Shown one piece after another: positions 56,036-64,000 of a stretch of 64,000 nucleotides of DNA. Source of the stretch: Asticcacaulis tiandongensis (GTDB taxonomy: Bacteria; Pseudomonadota; Alphaproteobacteria; Caulobacterales; Caulobacteraceae); assembly GCF_006475605.1 (NCBI RefSeq), contig NZ_SSBC01000010.1, positions 1-64,000 on the forward strand. The letters are read 5' to 3'. The notes beneath the pieces were generated by a model. The model was not told the origin of the DNA. It was given only the letters and a program-made list of their open reading frames with translations, and did no database searches. Made by a program: the position numbers and the translations under genes. Position 1 is the stretch's first letter. The number at the start of each line of letters is the position of its first letter.

Positions 56036-56266
56036 ATGACCGAAACGACCCCGCAACTCCTGCATCTCGTCATTGGGGGCGAACTGTCTGCCCCAACATC
56101 AACCAGCTTTAAAGACCTGACGGCGGTCGAGTTCGTCGGAGCCTATGCCAGCTATGAAGAAGCGAAAAAGGCCTGGCGCTCAAAGGCGCAATCAACCGTT
56201 GATAATGCCCTGATGCGCTATTATGTCATTCACGCACACAAGCTGCTTAACCCCGCCAACGACTGA
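56036..56266 (+). CDS. DUF4170 family protein
   Basis: This 76-residue protein has the pattern HLVIGGEL and FVGAYASYEEAKKAWRSKAQSTVDNALMRYYVIHAHKLL (key: AYASYEEAKKAWR). Function is unknown. Gene order with inositol-phosphatase-family and lipid A genes is conserved. GGAG precedes the start. Confidence 0.85.
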   Translation: MTETTPQLLHLVIGGELSAPTSTSFKDLTAVEFVGAYASYEEAKKAWRSKAQSTVDNALMRYYVIHAHKLLNPAND

Positions 56267-56285
56267 GCAGGGCCTTAGGCCCTGC
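56267..56285 (+). terminator. Hairpin after DUF4170
   Basis: GCAGGGCC, TTA, GGCCCTGC is a perfect 8-bp stem immediately after the stop codon. It has no strong T run. It probably reduces read-through toward the opposing phosphatase gene. Confidence 0.55.
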
Positions 56286-56422
56286 ACCCATTTGCCCAGA
56301 GGTTAACGCATCCTTCTCCCCTCCCTATCTTTGCGATGAGGGGGTGGCATGGAGCGAAACGAACACGGGTACAGGGAGTATTTTTATGCGTTACCGCTTC
56401 GCTGTTTGAGCGCGAGGACCTG

Positions 56423-57118
56423 CTATTCGCGACGGAAGATTTTTTCGGTCAGCAATGTGCCCCACCATGAGGCCTTGAAATCGGCCTTGATCTGCACCGG
56501 ATCATAGGCAGGGCTTTGGGTCCATTCAAGGAAGGTGAGGCCTGCGGGTTCGCCTTCCTGGAAATATCGCTCAAAGATGTAATCGAGCACGCCTGTTTTA
56601 CCGGCCTTCATATGCAGGGTGCGAAGGCCAAGTTCGGAAACCGCTTCACGCATGGGGTGCCCGAGATGCAGGTGTCGGTAAAGTACGGACATGATGCCTG
56701 CGCGGTCAGCACCCGATTTACAATGCATCAGGGCCGGATATTCAATGCGGTCAAACAAGGCCTTTGCCGCCAGAATGGCTTCGGCAGAAGGGACGTCACG
56801 AGACGTGACGGTGAATTTCTCGAGTGTCAGGCCCAAATGCTGACAGGCCCACGTCTCAAGGGCCTGAAAAGAGCCGTGCCCGCCGCGCAGATTAATGACG
56901 GTTTTTATGCCGTCGTGCCTCTGAAACCATTTAAGCTGAAATGGCCAGGGCTGATTGGTGCGCAGCATCTTTTGGTCGATCCAGTGCGCATTGGTAAAGC
57001 TCAGGCGCAGATAGGCGTGATCTTCCCACAAAAAGGCCATGCGTGTCTTGAAACGACCCCAAGCCGTGGCTGTGTCATACACCTTACGCGGCTTTTTTGT
57101 CTTTTTGATCAGCTTCAC
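56423..57118 (-). CDS. Tyrosine/dual-specificity phosphatase-like protein
   Basis: This 231-residue cysteine phosphatase has the P-loop HCKSGADRAG in the active-site position and an upstream acidic residue. The N-terminal 60 residues are basic and contain RFKTRMAFLWEDHAYLRL, a family trait of phosphatases found near lipid A genes in alphaproteobacteria. It may act on a lipid A phosphate or a phosphotyrosine; the sequence cannot decide. It is divergent from msbA with a 200-bp gap. Confidence 0.8.
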   Translation of the reverse strand: MKLIKKTKKPRKVYDTATAWGRFKTRMAFLWEDHAYLRLSFTNAHWIDQKMLRTNQPWPFQLKWFQRHDGIKTVINLRGGHGSFQALETWACQHLGLTLEKFTVTSRDVPSAEAILAAKALFDRIEYPALMHCKSGADRAGIMSVLYRHLHLGHPMREAVSELGLRTLHMKAGKTGVLDYIFERYFQEGEPAGLTFLEWTQSPAYDPVQIKADFKASWWGTLLTEKIFRRE

Positions 57119-57257
57119 GATTACGGTTGTCCTTAGTGTCTGGTCTTCGGCTTGATCGCCTCATATATCTATTTCGTGACGGGATTACAAACCCCCGAAA
57201 ACATCACTACCAGAAGGGTTTCTCTGGATAAGCCGGCTGAGCGCCCGCGCAAAAGGT

Positions 57258-57287
57258 TTGAACACAGGCGTGATAAGCCTATATAGT
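57258..57287 (+). promoter_or_regulatory. Likely sigma-70 promoter of the msbA operon
   Basis: TTGAAC (57258-57263) and TATAGT (57282-57287) are separated by 18 bp, and the first gene starts 31 bp after the -10 box. It is the only convincing promoter in the 57119-57318 gap. Confidence 0.5.
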
Positions 57288-57318
57288 CACATTGGTTTTC
57301 ATTGTTTCGTATGGTTGA

Positions 57319-59175
57319 ATGACCCAGACGCCACCCGCCACACAGGCTGACGAGCCGGTATTGCACGATCCGCTGACATCAAAGGCGATCATACATCGTG
57401 TATGGCGTGATTATTTGACGGCCTTCGGGGGCTATCTCAGTCTGGCCTTTGTGTGCGCCTTGGGCGTAGTCGTCACAACGCAGTTTCTGATCTGGTGCCT
57501 TAAGCCCGGTGTCGAGCTTTTGTTTGGTGAAAGCGGCTCTCCGGCTGCCTCAGATGTACCGGCCTTTGTGTCAGCCAATCCGTTGCTGTGGGTGCCGGTG
57601 ATCATGATCGCCGCCACGCTGTTCCGGCTGGGGGCACAACTGGGGCTGGCCACATCTGTCAATCGCGTCGGGCATAGCCTTGTGGGGCGATTGCAGTCGC
57701 AGTTGTTTTCAGGTTTCGTCCGGTCAGATCTGAGCCAGCTCGATAAAGCCCACTCAGGCAGTTATCTGTCGTCGGTGTTGTTTGATGCGGGTCTGATGCG
57801 CGAAGCCACGACCAATGGTGTCATCAATTACGTACAGCATACGGGCATTGTCATTGCCATGCTGGCGACCATGGCCGTGATTGACTGGCGCATGACACTG
57901 GGGGTGCTGGTGGCGGGGCCGCTGATCGGTGCGGTCTTAAGCAAGTATAACAAACGCACCAAAAAGGCGGCCAAGGGGGCGATGGAGGAGACCTCAAGCC
58001 TCTCGACCGCGATCATGGAAAGCCTTGACGGCATTCGGGTCGTCAAGATCAATAATCGGGAAACCTATGAGCAGGATCGTGTCGACGCCGTCATTTCGCG
58101 GCGTCAGGCCCATATCATCAAAGGCGCCAATGCCCGTGCTTCGGCTGCGCCGTCGACCGAGGCTCTGACGACGATTGTACTGGCGCTGGTGATCACCTAC
58201 GCTGGCTGGCGTGCACAGGCAGGGGCCATGACGCTGGGGGGCTTTACCGGCTATATCGCAGCGCTTGGGGCGGCGGGACAATCCCTGCGCCAGCTGGCCA
58301 ATTTACAAACCGTCATGGCTGAAGGCTTTACGGCCGCACGGCGTCTGTTCGGTGTGCTCGATATCCGTCCGAAAATTATCGATGCGTCTGAAACGGTTGA
58401 GTTGCCGCGCGATTTTGGTGTGGTGCGTTTTGATCAGGTGGGGTTCAGCTATGGCGATAAGCCGGTCCTAAGCGATATCAGTTTTGAAGCCCGCCCGGGT
58501 CAGGCGATTGCTCTGGTTGGGCCATCGGGTTCAGGTAAGTCTAGCTTGCTTAATCTCATCCCACGCTTCTATGAGGCGCAGTCAGGGCAAATCCATTTTG
58601 GGGCGCTGAACCAAAAATCCCTGTCGATCAAGTCCTTGCGCGATAATATTGCACTGGTATCTCAGGATGCGTTTTTGTTCGATGACACCTTAAGGGCTAA
58701 TATCGCCTATGCGCGGCCCGACGCGACTGAGGCTGAAATTCATCAGGCCATAGCCGATGCGGCGGCAGATGATTTTATCAACGCCTTGCCTGAGGGACTT
58801 GAGACGCGTACCGGTGAGGGGGGATCGCGCCTGTCGGGCGGTCAGAAACAGCGCATCAGCATTGCCCGCGCTTTCCTGAAAAATGCGCCTCTGTTGCTGC
58901 TCGACGAGGCGACCTCGGCGCTGGATACGCAGTCCGAGCAAAAGGTGCAAGCGGCACTCGAACGCCTTATGGCGGGACGCACGACCTTTATTATCGCCCA
59001 CCGGTTGTCAACCGTGCGTCATGCCGACCTCATACTGGTCATGGATAATGGACGGATTGTCGAACGCGGAACGCATGACGAATTGATGCGTCGTTTCGGG
59101 CTATATGCTTCGCTTGCGGGGACACAACTTCTGCCGGAGGCTTTGCCAGAGACTTTGCAAGAGGGGGGCGCATGA
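57319..59175 (+). CDS. msbA: MsbA-type lipid A exporter (ABC)
   Basis: This 618-residue half-transporter has an N-terminal membrane domain of six helices (about 40-330) and a C-terminal ATPase domain. ATPase motifs are GPSGSGKSSLL, ALVSQDAFLFDDTLRANI, LSGGQKQRISIARA and LLLLDEATSALD. It flips core-lipid A across the inner membrane. Its position with DUF374, waaA and lpxK genes fits MsbA rather than a drug exporter. The downstream gene starts 4 bp before its stop. Confidence 0.92.
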   Translation: MTQTPPATQADEPVLHDPLTSKAIIHRVWRDYLTAFGGYLSLAFVCALGVVVTTQFLIWCLKPGVELLFGESGSPAASDVPAFVSANPLLWVPVIMIAATLFRLGAQLGLATSVNRVGHSLVGRLQSQLFSGFVRSDLSQLDKAHSGSYLSSVLFDAGLMREATTNGVINYVQHTGIVIAMLATMAVIDWRMTLGVLVAGPLIGAVLSKYNKRTKKAAKGAMEETSSLSTAIMESLDGIRVVKINNRETYEQDRVDAVISRRQAHIIKGANARASAAPSTEALTTIVLALVITYAGWRAQAGAMTLGGFTGYIAALGAAGQSLRQLANLQTVMAEGFTAARRLFGVLDIRPKIIDASETVELPRDFGVVRFDQVGFSYGDKPVLSDISFEARPGQAIALVGPSGSGKSSLLNLIPRFYEAQSGQIHFGALNQKSLSIKSLRDNIALVSQDAFLFDDTLRANIAYARPDATEAEIHQAIADAAADDFINALPEGLETRTGEGGSRLSGGQKQRISIARAFLKNAPLLLLDEATSALDTQSEQKVQAALERLMAGRTTFIIAHRLSTVRHADLILVMDNGRIVERGTHDELMRRFGLYASLAGTQLLPEALPETLQEGGA

Positions 59176-59867
59176 AGCAGCTTCTGGAGGCAGAGTGGTT
59201 TCAGGCAATAATGGCGCGGATTATCGTTGGCTATCTGAAGTTTTGTTATGCCACGACCCGCTGGCATCACGAAGGTCTTGAGGCGGTCGAAGCCATCTGG
59301 CGTCAGGGCGGGCCGGTGGTGTTGCTTCTGTGGCATCAGCGGGTACATTATGCCCCTGCCAGTTGGCCGCTCGATCGGGCGCAGAAGATGTGCATTCTGG
59401 TGTCGCAATCACGCAGTGGCGATTTCAGTGTTCGCACCAATTCCCTGTTTGGCTATCATATCATTCGCGGTTCGGCTGCCAAGAAGTCCGACCCGACCAA
59501 GCAGAAGGGCGGGGCGCAGGCCTTTCGGGAAATGCTGCGCTGGCTGCGCGCCGGTAATGCCGTAGCCCTGACGCCCGATGGGCCCCGTGGTCCGGCACGT
59601 GAAATGACCGAGGGGGCTTTGAAACTTTCCCAGATGTCGGGCGCGGCGGTGGTGCTGATCGGGCAGGCCTCTTCACGTTTTACGGCCATCAACAGTTGGG
59701 ACAAGCAGCGCATTCCGATGCCATTTGCCAGAGGGGCCATGTGGTGGGAGGTATTGCCACCAGTACCTGCAGATGCCGATGAGGCGGCTCTTGAGCTTAT
59801 CCGCGAAGATATGGGGGGCCGCCTATCAAGCCTGACGGATCAGGCGGACAATAAGGTAGGCGTATGA
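59172..59867 (+). CDS. Lysophospholipid/lipid A acyltransferase-like protein (DUF374)
   Basis: This 231-residue protein has the DUF374 pattern: LLLWHQRVHYAP, ILVSQSRSGDFSVRTNSLFGYHIIRGSA, GNAVALTPDGPRGPAREM and VVLIGQASSRFTAINSWD. The HxxxxD-like core and TPDGPRGP loop suggest acyl transfer onto a lipid. Overlap with both msbA and waaA by 4 bp shows co-translation in the lipid A operon. The acceptor is unknown. Confidence 0.87.
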   Translation: MKQLLEAEWFQAIMARIIVGYLKFCYATTRWHHEGLEAVEAIWRQGGPVVLLLWHQRVHYAPASWPLDRAQKMCILVSQSRSGDFSVRTNSLFGYHIIRGSAAKKSDPTKQKGGAQAFREMLRWLRAGNAVALTPDGPRGPAREMTEGALKLSQMSGAAVVLIGQASSRFTAINSWDKQRIPMPFARGAMWWEVLPPVPADADEAALELIREDMGGRLSSLTDQADNKVGV

Positions 59868-61162
59868 GTGTGTGGTTAAACCTTTATGGCCTTGTGATGC
59901 GGGGCTTTCACGGCTTTGCACCTGGCTTGCTCAGACGCCGTGCGGCAAAGGGAAAAGAAGATGTTGAACGGATGCAGGAACGTCTGGGGCGGGCATCTGT
60001 TGAACGCCCAAACGGGCGGCTGATCTGGTTTCATGGGGTCAGTGTTGGCGAAAGCCTGTCGGCCATTCCTTTGGTTAATCAACTATTGACCAAACATCCG
60101 GATGCACAGGCTCTGGTGACCAGCGCCACAACGACCTCGGCAGAAATTTTGAAAATGCGGTTGCCGGTTCCGGCTATCCATCAATATGCGCCCATTGATA
60201 CACCGCAGGCGGTGAGTACCTTTCTTGATCACTGGAAACCTGATCTGGCGGTGTTTATCGAAAGCGATATCTGGCCAAATCTGCTGACAGCGCTTGACCG
60301 GCGGCATGTGCCCCGTCTGCTGCTCAGTGCGCGGATTACGGAAAAAACTGCCAGGGGCTGGCAAAGATTGCCAGACACTATGCGCAAACTGCTAAGCGGC
60401 TATGGTTTGATCATGGCGCAGGATAGCGGCAGCGAACAGCGCTTGCGGGCATTGGGGCCCGAGGTAGTCAGCCGCATGGGGCCATTGGCCAATCTCAAGG
60501 CACTTGGGGCGCCGTTGGCAGATAATGCGCCTGAACGTGGCGCAGTTAAGGCGCAGGTCGGCGACCGGCTTATGGTGCTGGCGGCCTCTACCCATCCGAC
60601 TGAGGAAAACCTGATTGCCCATGCGCTAAGGCCCGTGCTGAAACAGACAGGGGCCTTATTGATTATGGTGCCGCGCCATCCGATTAGGGCCTCTGATATT
60701 CGGTTTGACCTCGAGGCCCTGGGGTTTAATGTGGCGCAGCGGTCAATGGCCGAGCCTTTGACGGCGCAGACCGACATCTATCTGGCTGACACTCTTGGGG
60801 AGCTTGGGGTGTTTTTCAGGTTAGCCGATCTGGTAATTATGGGCGGTGGCTTTGGTCAGGGCGTCGGCGGGCATAATCCGCTTGAGGCGGCGCGTCTCGG
60901 GAAGGCGGTTATCACAGGCCCCGACCTGTCCAACTGGGAGGGCGTCTATCGCGATATGTTCGAAGCGGGTTGCGCCTTCAAGGTCGCCAATAGCGATGAA
61001 TTGGGGTTTGTCACTCAAACCCTGTTTGACACACCGCAATCAATCGTTGATGCGAATGCGCGCGCTCTGAAACTGGCGGAAACGGACACGGATACGCTTG
61101 ATCTGGTATGGCGGCATATGGCACCTTTCCTGCCGCAACAGGAGGACGGTCATGCCGCTTAA
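59864..61162 (+). CDS. waaA: 3-deoxy-D-manno-octulosonic acid (Kdo) transferase
   Basis: This 432-residue membrane-anchored GT30 enzyme adds Kdo to lipid A precursor. Family blocks: IWFHGVSVGESLSAIPLV, TSATTTSAEILKMRLP, PDLAVFIESDIWPNLL, VPRHPIRASDI, and GGGFGQGVGGHNPLEAARLGKAVITGP. It overlaps DUF374 by 4 bp at the start and lpxK by 11 bp at the end. Confidence 0.96.
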   Translation: MSVWLNLYGLVMRGFHGFAPGLLRRRAAKGKEDVERMQERLGRASVERPNGRLIWFHGVSVGESLSAIPLVNQLLTKHPDAQALVTSATTTSAEILKMRLPVPAIHQYAPIDTPQAVSTFLDHWKPDLAVFIESDIWPNLLTALDRRHVPRLLLSARITEKTARGWQRLPDTMRKLLSGYGLIMAQDSGSEQRLRALGPEVVSRMGPLANLKALGAPLADNAPERGAVKAQVGDRLMVLAASTHPTEENLIAHALRPVLKQTGALLIMVPRHPIRASDIRFDLEALGFNVAQRSMAEPLTAQTDIYLADTLGELGVFFRLADLVIMGGGFGQGVGGHNPLEAARLGKAVITGPDLSNWEGVYRDMFEAGCAFKVANSDELGFVTQTLFDTPQSIVDANARALKLAETDTDTLDLVWRHMAPFLPQQEDGHAA

Positions 61163-62150
61163 GACGCCGGTCTGGTGGTATAAACGCGACGCCAAAGGGG
61201 CCCCGTTTTATCGCTTTGCGGCGCTGCCTTTGTCAGGCCTTTGGTGGCTGGCGGGGGCCTATAAGCGCCTGACCGCCAGACCCTATCGTGCCATGAAGCC
61301 GGTGATATCTGTAGGCAATGTAACGCTGGGCGGATCCGGCAAAACCCCGCTTGAACGTGAACTTCTGAGGCGGCTGACGAAGCGGGGCTTTAAGCCTGCG
61401 CTGCTGACGCGCGGCTATGGCGGCAGCCTTGAGGGGCCGGTGAAGGTCGAGCCTGAACATTCGGCCTCAGAGGTCGGGGACGAAGCCGTGATGATCGCTG
61501 CTGACTATCTCGTCTACATCGCCCGTGACCGATCCGAGGGCCTGAGGTTTCTTGAGGCCGTCGAACCTGACATCATTATTACCGATGACACCCACCAGAA
61601 TGTCAGCATCCACAAAGACACCCATATTCTGGTCGTTGACGGCGATACGTCTGATGATAGCTGGCCGTTTGGCGACGAGCTTATGTTCCCCTGCGGCCCT
61701 ATGCGTGAACCCTTGTCGGCGGGGCTGGCACGAGCAGATATTGTTGTGTTGTGGTTGCCGGATGAAGGTGCAATAGCTGATCCGCGGCTGTTGAGGCGTT
61801 TGTCGTCCAAGCCTGTCTATGTTGCCAGACTTGTGCCCAGACCGCGAAGTGCGCCATCAAAGGTGATTGCTTTCGCCGCCATCGCGAAGCCGTGGAAGTT
61901 TAAAAACACACTGTCAGGACTTGGGTATAGTCTTCTGGATTTTATTGATTTTCCGGATCATCAGGCTTTGGATGATGCGACCCTGACCCGTCTTTGGGAC
62001 AAGGCGGTCGCCAAGGGAGTCAGCCTGATAACCACGGAAAAAGACTGGGTGAAGTTGTCACCGCAGTGGCGTGAAAAGATTGATTATTTACCCATAACGG
62101 CACGTTTTGATGATCAGGCGGGCTTTATGCGCGCCTTGCTGAAGGAATAG
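61152..62150 (+). CDS. lpxK: Tetraacyldisaccharide 4'-kinase
   Basis: This 332-residue lipid A 4'-kinase has a Walker-type loop GNVTLGGSGKTP (55-66), ALLTRGYGG, EVGDEAVMIA and IITDDTHQNVSI. The start at 61152 overlaps the last 11 bp of waaA; an earlier in-frame ATG would overlap it far more and gives no family match. The aldo/keto reductase gene follows 3 bp after its stop. Confidence 0.96.
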   Translation: MPLKTPVWWYKRDAKGAPFYRFAALPLSGLWWLAGAYKRLTARPYRAMKPVISVGNVTLGGSGKTPLERELLRRLTKRGFKPALLTRGYGGSLEGPVKVEPEHSASEVGDEAVMIAADYLVYIARDRSEGLRFLEAVEPDIIITDDTHQNVSIHKDTHILVVDGDTSDDSWPFGDELMFPCGPMREPLSAGLARADIVVLWLPDEGAIADPRLLRRLSSKPVYVARLVPRPRSAPSKVIAFAAIAKPWKFKNTLSGLGYSLLDFIDFPDHQALDDATLTRLWDKAVAKGVSLITTEKDWVKLSPQWREKIDYLPITARFDDQAGFMRALLKE

Positions 62151-62153
62151 AGG

Positions 62154-62993
62154 ATGACTGTACCCTTAGTGACGGCCAATGGGGCCGCCATCCCCGCTAT
62201 CGGATTCGGCACCTTCCGCATGCCTAAGGTCGAGGTGCAAAAGGTCGTTCCTGAAGCCATTACTACTGGCTTTCGTCATATCGACACCGCGCAGTTTTAT
62301 GACAACGAAGATGCCGTCGGGCAGGCCATTATCAATTCCGGCGTGGCGCGTAAGGACATTTTTCTAACGACCAAGATACGGCCTGACCGTTTCGCAAATG
62401 ACGTGTTTGTCGCGTCTTTGCATCAGAGCCTGAAAGACCTGAAAACAGACTATGTTGATCTGTTGCTGCTACATTGGCCGGTATTCAGCGATGCGCCGCT
62501 CGAGGCACAGATCGCCACGCTCAATGCGATGCGGGCGGCGGGGCTGGTGCGGCATATTGGTGTGTCGAACTATACGGTTGACCTGATGCGCAAAGCGATG
62601 GCCTTCAGCGACGCACCGATCATCACGAACCAGATCGAATTTCATCCCTATCTCAAACAGGACATCGTCTATGCCGAGGCCCGCAAACTGGGCCTGTCCC
62701 TGACCGGCTATTTCGCCATGGCCAATGGTCAGGTGCATGAAGACGAGGTGCTGAAAACCATTGCGGCAAAGACCGGCAAGACGGTCGCCCAGGTGGTGCT
62801 GCGCTGGGTTATCCAGCATGAGGGCGTGGCCGTGTTGTCAAAAACCGCCACCGTGTCACGGGTAAGGGAGAACTTTGACATTTTTGACTTTGAGTTGTCG
62901 GCTGCTGACATGGCTGCGATCTCAGCATTGGCCCGCACAGGTGCACGCATGGCCAAGCCGGAAGCCTATGCGCCGCAATGGGCCAATGATTGA
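62154..62993 (+). CDS. Aldo/keto reductase (2,5-diketo-gluconate reductase-like)
   Basis: This 279-residue AKR shows GFGTFRMPKVE, FRHIDTAQFYDNE (Asp, Tyr), LTTKIRPD (Lys), DLLLLHWPV (His) and GVSNYTVDLM. It lies 3 bp after lpxK and is probably co-transcribed with the lipid A genes, though a direct role there is not evident. It has eight Met, so it lacks the sulfur-sparing bias of the island enzymes. Confidence 0.9.
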   Translation: MTVPLVTANGAAIPAIGFGTFRMPKVEVQKVVPEAITTGFRHIDTAQFYDNEDAVGQAIINSGVARKDIFLTTKIRPDRFANDVFVASLHQSLKDLKTDYVDLLLLHWPVFSDAPLEAQIATLNAMRAAGLVRHIGVSNYTVDLMRKAMAFSDAPIITNQIEFHPYLKQDIVYAEARKLGLSLTGYFAMANGQVHEDEVLKTIAAKTGKTVAQVVLRWVIQHEGVAVLSKTATVSRVRENFDIFDFELSAADMAAISALARTGARMAKPEAYAPQWAND

Positions 62994-63000
62994 TAATTAA

Positions 63001-63030
63001 AAAAACCTCCCGGATCAGGGAGGCTTTTTT
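63001..63030. terminator. Bidirectional terminator
   Basis: CCTCCC (63006-63011) and GGGAGG (63018-63023) flank GGATCA, with A and T tracts on the two sides. It serves the lpxK-AKR unit and purD. Confidence 0.85.
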
Positions 63031-63031
63031 A

Positions 63032-64000
63032 TTACAGCGCTCGCCAGCCGATGTCCGAGCGGAAAAAGCCCATCGGCCAGTCGATCTTTTCAATCGCCGC
63101 ATAAGCAGCGGCCCGCGCTTCAGGGAAGGTCTTGCCTCGGGCGCAGATATTCAGCACACGCCCGCCGGCTGCCGCCAGCTTGCCATCCTCAAGGCGTTTC
63201 GTACCGGCGTGGAAAACGACCACATCTGAACCGAAATCCTGCTCAGCACCACGGATGATAGAGCCGGAGACGGGGCTGTCGGGATAGCCCTGCGCCGCAT
63301 AGACGACGCAGACGGCGGCTTCATCATGCCATTCTGGCAGGGGCATCTCTTTTAGTTTGCCCTTGGCGGCCGCCAGCAGGTAGGGCACCAGATCGCTTTT
63401 GAGCCGGAGCATCAGCACCTGACATTCGGGGTCACCGAAACGGGCATTATATTCCACCAGCCGTCCGTGACCGTTTTCGATCATCAGACCGGCATAGAGG
63501 ACGCCGGTATAGGGCAGGCCATCGGCCTTCATGCCCTTAAGGGTAGGGTCAAGAATCTCGGTTTGGGTCTGATCAAGGATAGCTTTGGTTACCACAGGTG
63601 CGGGGCTGTAGGTGCCCATACCGCCGGTATTGGGGCCTGTGTCGCCGTCAAAGGCGCGTTTGTGATCCTGCGCATAACCGAACAGAAGCGCGGTCTCTCC
63701 GTCACACAGGGCAAAGATTGAGGCTTCTTCGCCGGTCATAAATTCTTCGATGACGATTTTTGATGAGGCGGCGCCATAGCGCCCGCCGAACATGGCTTCG
63801 ACCTCGGCATTGGCGTCCTGAAGGTCGGGTGAAATCGCCACGCCCTTGCCGGCGGCCAGACCATCGGCCTTGATGATATAGGGCGCGGGCAGGGTCTTGA
63901 GATAGGCCTTTGCCGAATCCGCATCGGTAAAGGTCTGATAATCAGCCGTCGGAATGTCGTAGCGCTTACAGAAGTCCTTAGTGAAGGCCTTGGAAGATTC
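63032..64000 (-). CDS. purD: Phosphoribosylamine-glycine ligase, 5' end outside window
   Basis: About 322 residues of PurD (ATP-grasp) are present; the start lies beyond the window edge. Reading from the edge gives SSKAFTKDFCKRYDIPTADY, then PAPYIIKADGLAAGKGVAI (ATP-binding), FMTGEEASIFALCDGE, GDTGPNTGGMGTYSPAP and EYNARFGDPECQVLM. The enzyme makes glycinamide ribonucleotide in purine synthesis. The open frame continues unbroken to base 64000; a GTG near 63841 is internal, not a start. Confidence 0.95.
   Translation of the reverse strand, partial: ESSKAFTKDFCKRYDIPTADYQTFTDADSAKAYLKTLPAPYIIKADGLAAGKGVAISPDLQDANAEVEAMFGGRYGAASSKIVIEEFMTGEEASIFALCDGETALLFGYAQDHKRAFDGDTGPNTGGMGTYSPAPVVTKAILDQTQTEILDPTLKGMKADGLPYTGVLYAGLMIENGHGRLVEYNARFGDPECQVLMLRLKSDLVPYLLAAAKGKLKEMPLPEWHDEAAVCVVYAAQGYPDSPVSGSIIRGAEQDFGSDVVVFHAGTKRLEDGKLAAAGGRVLNICARGKTFPEARAAAYAAIEKIDWPMGFFRSDIGWRAL

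Noticed and set aside
63736-63924. Alternative frame inside purD suggesting a frameshift
   Set aside because: The purD frame reads continuously to the window edge with all ATP-grasp motifs, so no frameshift is present.

Overview
The window is chromosomal DNA from a Gram-negative alphaproteobacterium, most likely Caulobacteraceae and possibly Asticcacaulis-like. The GC content looks moderately high. The genus is inference. Supporting context includes the pmbA-cysQ-DUF4170-msbA-DUF374-waaA-lpxK lipid A block, the xseA-DUF2093 pair, a TipF-like degenerate EAL protein, a TonB-dependent receptor, and a FucP-type sugar transporter with ROK proteins and a tryptophan-halogenase-like flavoprotein. One tRNA gene (fMet) opens the window. 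No rRNA, CRISPR array, integrase or complete insertion sequence was seen.

About 0.65-18.6 kb is an accessory organosulfur-scavenging island. It encodes a lipoprotein solute-binding protein, a TonB-dependent receptor, an aldo/keto reductase, a peptide/glutathione-type ABC importer (two permeases, two ATPases), a tautomerase and an MFS transporter. A second aldo/keto reductase lies on the opposite strand. Then come two FMN-dependent monooxygenases of the NtaA/SnaA/DszA family, a two-domain rhodanese, a four-cysteine Rrf2 regulator, a DszB-like protein lacking the catalytic cysteine, and an NADPH:FMN reductase. Two features tie it together. A CATATCAA-centred dyad recurs in nearly every promoter gap. 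The binding protein, receptor and enzymes are strikingly depleted of Met and Cys (18 Met and 4 Cys in 3360 residues over nine proteins), as expected for proteins made during sulfur starvation. The model (inference): organosulfur compounds cross the outer membrane by the receptor and the inner membrane by the ABC importer, are oxidised and cleaved by the flavin enzymes, and the Rrf2 protein senses sulfur or Fe-S status.

From 18.6 to 30 kb, mostly on the minus strand, lie two DUF proteins (DUF4334, DUF2322), an ABC-F ATPase, an NHEJ pair (LigD and Ku) with an SDR, and a GH130 phosphorylase beside a GT4 glycosyltransferase fused to a toroid-like domain. From 30 to 39 kb there is an acyltransferase, the nadABC operon behind a 21-bp dyad, dps, arfB, a WecA/MraY-type transferase, an aspartate aminotransferase and a TVP38-type membrane protein.

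From 39 to 47 kb is a sugar locus: a FucP-type transporter, a ROK kinase whose zinc cysteines are all replaced, a carboxylesterase, a small Tat-exported protein, a ROK repressor and a flavin halogenase-like protein. From 47 to 54 kb are signalling and maintenance genes: a TipF-like degenerate EAL protein, a single-domain response regulator, an M23 peptidase, DUF2093, xseA and a GGDEF-EAL protein. From 54 to 63 kb is the lipid A and envelope block. The window ends in a 5'-truncated purD on the minus strand.
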